From contig JAFKAC010000005.1 of the NCBI GenBank assembly GCA_025766275.1, positions 620,001-684,000 on the forward strand: a stretch of DNA of 64,000 nt, given 5' to 3'. Below, piece after piece: positions 57,092 through 64,000 of this stretch. The notes below the pieces were generated by a model. It was not told the origin of the DNA and made no database searches. It saw only the letters and a program-made list of their open reading frames with translations. A program made the position numbers and the translations under genes. Each line of letters begins with the position of its first letter. Position 1 is the stretch's first letter. The stretch comes from Lactarius indigo (lineage: Eukaryota; Basidiomycota; Agaricomycetes; Russulales; Russulaceae).

Positions 57092-57519
57092 CGATTCTCT
57101 CTAGAAATATCTGAGCTTAGCTTGTAGAAGCAGATGGAAAGCACACTAGGATACCAAGTGTGCTCTCAATAAATTCTTCCACTTTATTTCATCTTGGTGT
57201 GTGCATGTGCGGTATGCTTCTAGCCCATTTTTGAGCATAGCGGCATGGTGGTGAAGAGTTTGTTCATCTTTGGTTAGACCGAGCATGGATGTTGACATGG
57301 AATAGAGCTGGTAGTAGATCCAGGGGGAGGCAGTACAGAGCGCATATGCAGGTCTGTAATCATGGCCCATGCAGATATATTGTCAACTGTCCTATCAGAG
57401 CGTTCGGGTTCTGTCGGCAGCTAGTGTGGGTATATAATACAGGCCATCACAGCATTTCTCCTAGCAGCGTCTGATTGGGCAGCTATGAGTTTATTGCATC
57501 ACCGGGTAGGCTGCTACAA

Positions 57520-57905
57520 GCTTATCGGTAGCACCTGACTGGACCATTCCAAATATATCAAAAGTTGCTGATTGGGCCATGGCAAGCTTATGGCCATTAT
57601 CTGATTAGGCTGCCGTGAGCTTATCGGCGGCACCTGATTGGGCTATTGGGCTACCGCAAAGTTTATCGGCATCACCTAATTAGGCTGGTGCAAGTTTATC
57701 GGCAGCACCTGATTGGGCCATTGTAATTTTATCGGTAGCACTTGATTGGGCCACTGCAACTTGATCAGCAGCAACAGGTTTATGGGCAGCAACTGATAGG
57801 CCACCGCGAGCTTATCGGCGGCACCTGATTGGGCCATTGTAAGTTTATCGGCAGAAACTTATTGGGTCACTGCGAGCTTATCGGCAGCACCTGATTGTGT
57901 CGCTG
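57520..57905. repeat. 33-bp minisatellite containing TTATCGGCAGCACCTGATTG
   Basis: About 12 imperfect units, for example from 57810 onward, each of 33 bp with TTATCGGC followed by GGGCCATTG. Units have no unique spacers, so this is not a CRISPR array. Confidence 0.85.
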
Positions 57906-58044
57906 AAACATGCTTCCATCTACCATGCAGGGAAACGATTCAGAGATACAAAAGCATGTCTCTGAGTTAGAGGAGAACAACTTTAAGGAGGCAGTGTGTG
58001 GATCAAACTAATGCCTAACCAGGGCACTAAACCAATGCCTGTAG

Positions 58045-58422
58045 ATGCGCTCTGAATTCTGGAAGGGTGTTTCATTCCTCAGTGAAACAGATTCTGATGC
58101 AGGTCGACATCAGAGGGAAATGACAGGGCCCTCCAACGGAGGTTTTAGTGAGGTCCCAAAAAATGTGGTGCTCTTACAACCTGTGATTCAAAAGCTCATA
58201 GATAAGGTGATTTGGAATGTCATCTGATCTGCCGAAGCTAACACAACACAGGACCCTCCAAAGGGTGTTTCTGCGGAATGGCTTTCAAAAGCCAGATCTA
58301 ATGCTGGCTTCCTGAAAAAGTGGAAGGTGATAAGGAAAGAAAAATTGGAAGACCTTTTGAGTGATTTGGAAAATGAGATGGTTTTGGTAGATGTCTTAGC
58401 AGGGGGGGATGGAAAACTGTAG
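58045..58422 (+). CDS. Hypothetical small protein, 110 aa, two exons
   Basis: Exon 1 58045-58206 (MRSEFWKGVSFLSETDSDAG to VIQKLIDK), a 45-nt GT-AG intron containing CTGCCGAA, exon 2 58252-58422 (DPPKGVSAEWLSKARSNAGF, KLEDLLSDLENEMVLVDVLA, stop). Both junctions are phase 0 and the whole is open. The C-terminal half is helical and charged. No family recognised. It converges with the minus-strand gene that ends 36 nt away. Confidence 0.5.
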
Positions 58423-58457
58423 TTGATTTTCACGAAGACATAGAAATATAATTCTCA

Positions 58458-59135
58458 TTAACCCATGTTTTCTTCCAAACGAGAGGCCTCTCCCTCAAGA
58501 CTCTCAAAACCATTGGAGATCGTATCGTAAAGGGAATTAACCTGGTTCTCAATTTCCTTGACCAGTTCCTGTGCTTCTTTGAATTTCCCTACTATTCTAG
58601 CGCGAAGTTGCGTGCTAGCTTCCTGCTACAGCACTGGTTAATTTGAGGATCAGTAAATGAAACGAGGTACATACCATCTCTAGAGCACGCAGCAACCCCA
58701 CTACTACCTCCTCACGGACATCGAATGGTTCTTTCATTGTCTCCCCTTCAAATTTCCACCACTCTGTAAAATTAAATTGAGGAATGCCAGCTGCCTGGAA
58801 CATTCCCTCTAGCTGCTGGTTTGCTTCGGGAGCCATATAGGACCCTGGGTTCCTAATGTCTGAAAACCCACGAAAGGCAATCCTGACCGACTCTGGCACT
58901 TGAGGGGAGCTGCCACTAGACGACAGAAGGCCAATAATCCATACAGCAGCAAGCTAAGTCCAATTTCTGGTGAAAAGATATTCCTAGCACATTGAGTAAT
59001 GCTTACCACTTCCTTGTGTAAGCTGCCGATATAGTTTTTGTCAATATCGGCAGGTTTGAGAAGGATAATGGATATTCTCTGGCCAATGTAGGCGAGTGCA
59101 GCATCTAGTATGGAGGTGCTGATTTCAGTGGACAT
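58458..59135 (-). CDS. Hypothetical protein next to KDZ, spliced
   Basis: ATG at 59135: MSTEISTSILDAALAYIGQR, ISIILLKPADIDKNYIGSLH. After an intron (GTAAGC about 59008 to TCTAG about 58918) come VPESVRIAFRGFSDIRNPGS, LEGMFQAAGIPQFNFTEWWK and EVVVGLLRALEM. A second intron leads to a coiled-coil tail FKEAQELVKEIENQVNSLYD, SLEGEASRLEENMG, stop at 58458. Phase at the first junction is not resolved. No domain recognised. Introns hold CTGCCGAT copies as in its neighbours. Confidence 0.5.
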
Positions 59136-59633
59136 GGTATGCGGATGTGAATTGATGCGCAAATGGAATGGAATCTCTATGCTTAAGAAGCTGCCTTCGG
59201 GAGCTGCCGATGAGTGCTGATGATCTTAAGTGAGTATACGCCCATGCTGCATCATGCACATGACTCCGAGACATCTCCATTTGAAGTTTCTGTTGCTTGT
59301 GTGAGGAAATGCCTGTGGCACATGCCTGTCACAAGCCCATATATCGGCAGCCCTCCCGCCAGCTATGTGCTAATAGAATGTCGTTAGCAGAGACCCTCCA
59401 CCGGCAGCCCAAGCCACAAACACCTACCGGTGACTCATGGCTAGCTGCAGTGAAGCAAAACATCCAATCTGTTTCCCTTTATAGAGATAACTCTGACTTT
59501 CCGTTGGAGACTATATAGCAGGCCTAATTGTAAATGAGGGAATGAAACAGATTTATTTCTAAAGGAATTGTAGTTTTAAGCTCCCACTGACTACCGATAG
59601 CTAATCGGCAGCGCTATGCGAAAGTTATTAAAC
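59136..59633. other. Intergenic stretch between accessory gene and KDZ transposase
   Basis: Holds five close copies of the CTGCCGA/TCGGCAG-type motif, including an inverted pair CTACCGATAGCTAATCGGCAG near 59590. No gene called. Confidence 0.5.
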
Positions 59634-62220
59634 TCATCTACTTGGTTGCAGCCGTAGAACTTTAGCAAACTCAGGAGGCGGATTACTCCTGAGTAAAGCA
59701 GTAAACCTGGACTCTGCCTGAATAGCCATCGAGCACCACATTGCACTCTGTTTGGCTGCCCACGCAGCATGCCCTGACTGTGACTGGGGCTCAAGGAGCT
59801 CCTGCTTTGCTTGCCAAAATTGCTCTTGATGCCTAAAAAACCTGACAGCGGACTCCATCTCAACTTGAAGACACTGAAGTTCTTCTATCCATCGCATCTT
59901 TTGAGCTTTTGCCCGAAGCCAATGTACTCGGTAGACTGTATAGAGCGTTATATTGTTTGAGTGTGTGTGAACAGAGAGCTACGCACAGTCTTCCATCCAT
60001 TCCCCAATGTCGGCATCTCTCTGAATGTCCATTGTCCAAAACCAGGGCAATGATTTATTCCGCTGGCCACGTACATGAGGGGCAATTACACTTGTCTTGA
60101 CACTCAAGTCCTGGCGCCTCAAGACTTTGTATCGATCAAGGAGAGAGGTGCCGGCTCCAAGGTTTACCATTGCCTGCCAGGCACGAATATACACCCGGGC
60201 ATGATGCTGAACTGTTGACTCGGCAGCATGTACTTCTGCCCAAGCGCGTGTTTTGAGTCTTTGTGTACGTGCCGGACAAACATCCTGTCTGAACAGATAA
60301 GATTTGTGGCCTAGGGAGATGCGAATGTGATGTAGGGAATCGTTCAGTTGTCCCTCCCGTAGATGTATTTCTGCCTTCGCCAGGGCTTCGGCAGAATTTC
60401 CATCACACCAGTCACGTCCAAGATGTGAAGGAAGATGCAACGAGATATACTCTGCATCCACACTGCCATTGGTAGAGCAATTTCCTGGAAACTCCATTTG
60501 ATCATGTTCTTCGGCAGATGAAGTGCAATCCTCATCGTCTTCTCCTTCATCAGTGCCATCAAATTCTACACCAATATAGGTTTCTCTTCTTGGGGCATTG
60601 TCCCAGTAGTCATCTCCGCTGTCGTGGGGGTCTTGAAGAATGTTAGCTGCCTGCTTTTGGAATGCGTCAACTCTTTCTTGGAGTCGGGCACGCTTCAAGG
60701 TAATATCCCTCTGTTGATCTGGTGTTGGATGGGATCCAATCTTCCTCACCAGTGCTTGAAGGGATAACCTATGTTTTTTGTGAAATCACGATCAGATGTC
60801 TCACTGGAGAAGGTGCCGAGAATCCTACTGTGACTCCTGAATCTTCAATCCACTGCTAAGCCATACAGCATGTCCCTTATGGCTAGAGCCCTCAGTCTCC
60901 TTCTGTGTCAATTCAAGAAGTATCTCTGCACGCGATGGGACTGAAACCTGATGTCAGGCAAACATATCATAGAGTAATTGTACCCACATTGTTTCCTCTT
61001 GATGTCATAGATGTCCATGACTTTGACGTCATGACCTCGCTCCCTTTGTGCATACTCCTCTTCGGCGCTCCAAGCCTCAACACTCTCCGTACTTGCCGAT
61101 ACATTTATGGACTCAAATGCTGCCGTGCTGATTGTGGCTCCCGAAAGTGCCTTTCGGTAGCGTCTAGACACAGCATTGACTACCCAACCCACGTAAGCAC
61201 TGATGTGGTATCTGTAGGAGGGAACTTGCCTAGGTCAATAAGCTTCTTCCAATTTGAGTCATTCATATGGTCATCTATGACCTCCCTGCGATGCGATGTT
61301 GACATCCCCCTCGTACTTCTGGAGATCTCATTGAGTGGAGCCCAAAGTGTTTCAATGGTCTCGCCATCTATTTGTCGGCCTCCTTTGATGAAGCTGGGCG
61401 AATACCTAGCTAGGCAGGTATCTTGATGCCCATGGATATGAAAAAGACCAATGCCCAACCTGAGCTCCAGGCCGTCAGGAAGTTTGAGATAGTTGCTGCC
61501 GATAACCCTCTCCTTCATATGAACACTCCATTGACACATGACATCATAGCAGATGAGGGCGGCCTCTATCCCCTCCATATTGAAGTTTAGGGCCTTGAAT
61601 ATGGAATAGTCCATATTCTTCTGGCTTTTGGAGGGTTGATTTTCACTCATTGTATGCAGATAGATATAAGAACTCACGCTTCTCCCTTTTGAAAGTCAAC
61701 AACAGAATCGGGCACAAAAGCCCCATGAATGCACGCAGTGGCACCAATTCCAGTCGATTCAAGGTGTCCGCCGTGCTTGTTTACATTATTTACTGCACGG
61801 TGGTCATGGCATGTCAATCTCTGCTCAAGTGTCAACCCTCCCCTGCCGAAATACCAGAGATAGTGCTTACCTGCCGCCTCTCAACTGCCGATTTCAGGTG
61901 CAATTCATATGACTTTTGACTGACCATGAATCCTGTACCTTCAGAGAGTGGAATGTCATTCTCGGGATTCCTCATCTTCATGTGCTCTGCCTGGAAGTTC
62001 CCATCCATCATGAAGCCCCGCATGAAAAGGGTTTTGCTAAAGTAATATGTCGGCAGTTACTAGGTACCGAAGACTATTGACACACCTATTTTCAAACTCT
62101 CTCCAATCCTCAGGGAGGTTGATTCCAGGTTGTGCACACAAAGCACAGAATATAGCTGTTGATCTGTTATTTGTGGCTAAAGCATCGCTGTTTTCACCTA
62201 TTCTGTGACTGTACATTGCC
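59634..62220 (-). CDS. KDZ (Kyakuja-Dileera-Zisupton) transposase, 5' end possibly lost
   Basis: Exons on the minus strand include about 62218-62086 (AIFCALCAQPGINLPEDW), 62036-61871 (MMDGNFQAEHMKMRNPEND, first catalytic D), 61820-61678 (HDHRAVNNVNK, GIGATACIHGAFVPDSVVDF), 61624 to about 61219 (ICYDVMCQWSVHMKERV, LGIGLFHIHGHQDTCLARYS, GGRQIDGETIETLWAPLNEI). Later exons hold RYRKALSGATISTAAFE, MDIYDIK, ILLELTQKETEG, IGSHPTPDQQRDITLKRARL, SLPWFWTMDIQRDADIGEWM, then YRVHWLRAKAQKMRWIEELQ, stop at 59634. All are signature blocks of fungal KDZ transposases, and the junctions I could place keep frame. One donor near 61217 is non-consensus. The N-terminal part is cut or displaced by the copia element. 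Confidence 0.85.
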
Positions 62221-62249
62221 CTAAGTCGAGTTACCTTATTTGGATATGC

Positions 62250-62368
62250 TTAGTCAGGTTGATATATCCTGCAGAGGACGGAAAATATCCCTTTAGTCTT
62301 ATATCCTCCTCTGCAGTCCCCTTCTGTCCTCTGTCACTCAAGGGCCCTCTATAGGTCGCATTCTAACA
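62250..62368 (+). mobile_element. 5' LTR of a Ty1/copia element (left end uncertain)
   Basis: The right end is GCATTCTAACA (62358-62368), followed by GGTTATGGGCCC, a likely tRNA-type primer site. The left end is not fixed; KDZ coding sequence can be followed down to about 62218-62240, so the LTR should be short. Confidence 0.55.
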
Positions 62369-64000
62369 GGTTATGGGCCCTGCCCTGCGACTTGACTGAT
62401 CCTTGCTGTCATTCCTGCTGCTCTCTTCCCTCTCAGCTCTCCACACTCATTCCAATCACTCCAATCAACTCCATTCATTTCCCACTCTTCCATTCATCCA
62501 AATCTCTCCATTCCTTTCCATTCCATCGCCCACATCGCCCTCAACATGTCCACATCCAGAGACACCTCCATCTCATCCATTTCTCCTCTCACAACCAAAA
62601 ACTATCGCCTCTGGGCTGATGATATCAAGTCCTGGCTACAGCTCAATGGTCTTTGGCGATTGGTTTCTGGCTCAGAGAACAAACCAGCTGGAAAACCCGA
62701 AGTCCTGGACTCTAAGGGCAATGTCCTCACTCCTGCTACGCCTCCAGATGAGGATAAGCTGGAGAGATGGGAGGTTAAGGCTGAAAGGGCTGCTGGAGCA
62801 CTCAAGACAGCTATGTCTCATGAACTCAGGGTGCTTATTAGGGACTGTGAAGACGACCCCATTGCTATCTGGGACACCCTCAAGGCCTCCTTTGTCCAAC
62901 AGCGAACTGCCCCTCGCTTCAATGCCTATCACACACTCCTATCCACCCAGAAAGACAACTCAGAGTCCCTGGAATCACTCATTAACAAGGTGGATGAGCA
63001 GATTAGGGTCATAAAGTCGCTCTCACCCTCCTCCTTCACCCTGGACAACCTCTATGACGAGCTGGCTGTCATGGCTATCATTAGGGCGCTCCCACAATCG
63101 TTTGACGAAGTTGTACGCACAATTTCGGTCCTGGACAAGTTTGACAAGCAATCTGTGATCCAATCGCTCAGAAACATGGATCAGACCCGTTCCAACCTAT
63201 CTGGGACTTCATCAGCGTTCTCAGCATCATCAACAGCGTCTAAATCACGCCCTAAGGCCCCCTCAACTCCACATTCCACTCCCTCCACTCAATCCACTCA
63301 ATCCAGCTCCTCCAGTCGCCCCAATGCGACTTCTGCTCTCGCTTGGGCCACATTGAGGCCAAATGCTTCCTCAAGGACCGCCTCATGCGCCAGATCAACC
63401 CCCCTTCATCCTCCACAGCTTCACCTGCCACCATCTCGTCTCAGTCACCTCCAGAAGCTCCACAGTCCGCTTCAGCTGCATCAGCAAGTGCCCTATTTTC
63501 TGCTCTCCAGAACGACTCTCACACTTCCTGGAATGCAGACACTGGTGCCTCAGCTCATATGACATTCAATCGTCATTGGATCCGCAATTTGAAGCCGCAT
63601 AGAGTCGAGATTAGGCTGGCTGATGGGTCTGTGGTCTATTCTGAAGGGGTGGGGTCGGTCCGGTTCAATCCTGTGGTGAATGGCGAAGAAATGGCACCTC
63701 TAGAGCTCACTAATGTCCTATATGTCCCTGCACTCTGCAGTAATCTATTATCTGTGCTATATCTCACTCTCCATCGCCGTTTCATCGTCTCCATTGAGAA
63801 GGACACCCTACACTTCATCAGGGACAACAGGATTGCCTTCCAAGCGAAGACTGGACCTTCAAATGCTGCATATCTTGTGGGGGACACCATTCCAGTGGAG
63901 GAGTTCGCCTCATTATCATCTGCTACCACCCTCCCATTGGACTGGGACCTCTGGCATCGTCGCCTCTGCCACCATCACTTGGCAGGCATCAAGAAGCTGC
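62369..64000 (+). mobile_element. Ty1/copia element, 5' part, runs off the window
   Basis: LTR end, primer site, leader (62381-62545) and gag-pol in the expected copia order. No inactivating stop was seen in gag. The element entered the KDZ region. Confidence 0.85.
62546..64000 (+). CDS. Ty1/copia gag-pol, N-terminal part
   Basis: Gag starts MSTSRDTSISSISPLTTKNY (ATG at 62546) and has the copia gag blocks YRLWADDIKSWLQLNGLWRL, AIWDTLKASFVQQ and LYDELAVMAIIRALPQSFDE. A zinc knuckle CDFCSRLGHIEAKC (63325-63366) lies in the -1 frame relative to gag, so a frameshift, a 1-nt change or an unseen intron separates them. The same new frame continues with protease WNADTGASAHMTF (63529) and the GAG-pre-integrase block LWHRRLCHHHLAGIKKL at the window edge. 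RT and RNase H should follow outside. This is the best preserved retroelement frame in the window. Confidence 0.88.

Larger units (their letters stand above)
55130..62240 (-). mobile_element. KDZ-transposase region with three accessory genes (ends inferred)
   Basis: The limits are set by the pogo remnant on the left, the copia element on the right, and the spread of the TGCCGA/TCGGCA hexamer (first 55171, last about 62051). It contains genes at 55912-57091 (-), 58045-58422 (+), 58458-59135 (-) and the KDZ transposase at 59634-62220 (-), a 33-bp minisatellite and a GGGCCCAT-rich left block. Terminal inverted repeats were not found, so whether all genes belong to one element is an inference. 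Confidence 0.55.

Noticed and set aside
57520..57905. Regular repeats resembling a CRISPR array
   Set aside because: Units are 33-bp imperfect tandem copies without distinct spacers, in a eukaryotic transposon context.
59136..62240. A TET/JBP dioxygenase gene accompanying KDZ
   Set aside because: This association is known in fungi, but no HxD...H iron-binding pattern in a plausible frame was seen among the accessory genes.

Overview
The window looks like repeat-rich nuclear DNA of a filamentous basidiomycete, most likely an Agaricomycete. That placement is inferred from the element mix: chromoviruses, a KDZ transposase, a fungal-type Harbinger with a SANT-like partner, hAT, pogo, Ty1/copia, and short introns. 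I found no convincing host housekeeping gene. Almost everything is mobile DNA, much of it nested inside other mobile DNA and often datable from short target-site duplications (TSDs).

Layout. (1) 1-17260: an old CpG-poor minus-strand chromovirus (element O). It has been split by LTRs of families B, C and D and by a younger complete chromovirus, element A (5412-15985, TSD CCAGC). A itself carries a tRNA-derived SINE in its 3' LTR, a family B LTR in gag, a family E solo LTR in gag, and two B LTRs nested inside each other in its 5' LTR. (2) 17261-21933: low-copy-looking DNA with one weak ORF, plus a Ty1/copia remnant that shows family B to be copia LTRs. (3) 21934-28156: a hAT element with a 14-exon transposase gene that reads open from end to end. 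(4) 28379-40951: an E solo LTR, then a decayed plus-strand chromovirus (G) split by a complete minus-strand chromovirus (F, 31590-39874, TSD AAGAC). F is itself split by a B LTR containing a family H LTR. (5) 41600-45502: a PIF/Harbinger element with TIRs and an ATT TSD. (6) 46316-49168: an A-type solo LTR (TSD GATTG) holding three further LTR insertions, one of them itself carrying an E LTR. (7) 49174-55129: degenerate B LTRs and a broken pogo transposon carrying an H solo LTR. (8) 55130-about 62240: a KDZ-transposase region with three further gene models and about 34 copies of the hexamer TGCCGA/TCGGCA. (9) about 62250-64000: the 5' part of a Ty1/copia element running off the window.

How the parts work. 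The full-length chromoviruses encode gag with a zinc knuckle, protease, RT, RNase H, integrase, a chromodomain and then an additional 3' reading frame. A and O keep a GGGAAAA frameshift heptamer in phase between gag and pol. The most striking result concerns reverse-transcription priming. In O and A, and separately in F with an unrelated sequence, the primer-binding site next to the 5' LTR is an exact 11-nt complement of LTR sequence starting 34 nt downstream of the TATA box. This is the geometry expected of Tf1/sushi-type self-priming from the RNA's own 5' end. Families A, O, C, G and H also put a short inverted repeat at that same point.

Most retroelement ORFs are dead, often through C-to-T changes at CGA codons, and O and G are nearly free of CpG. 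This fits CpG-methylation-driven decay, which is an inference. All functional statements come from motifs read by eye; no database search was possible.
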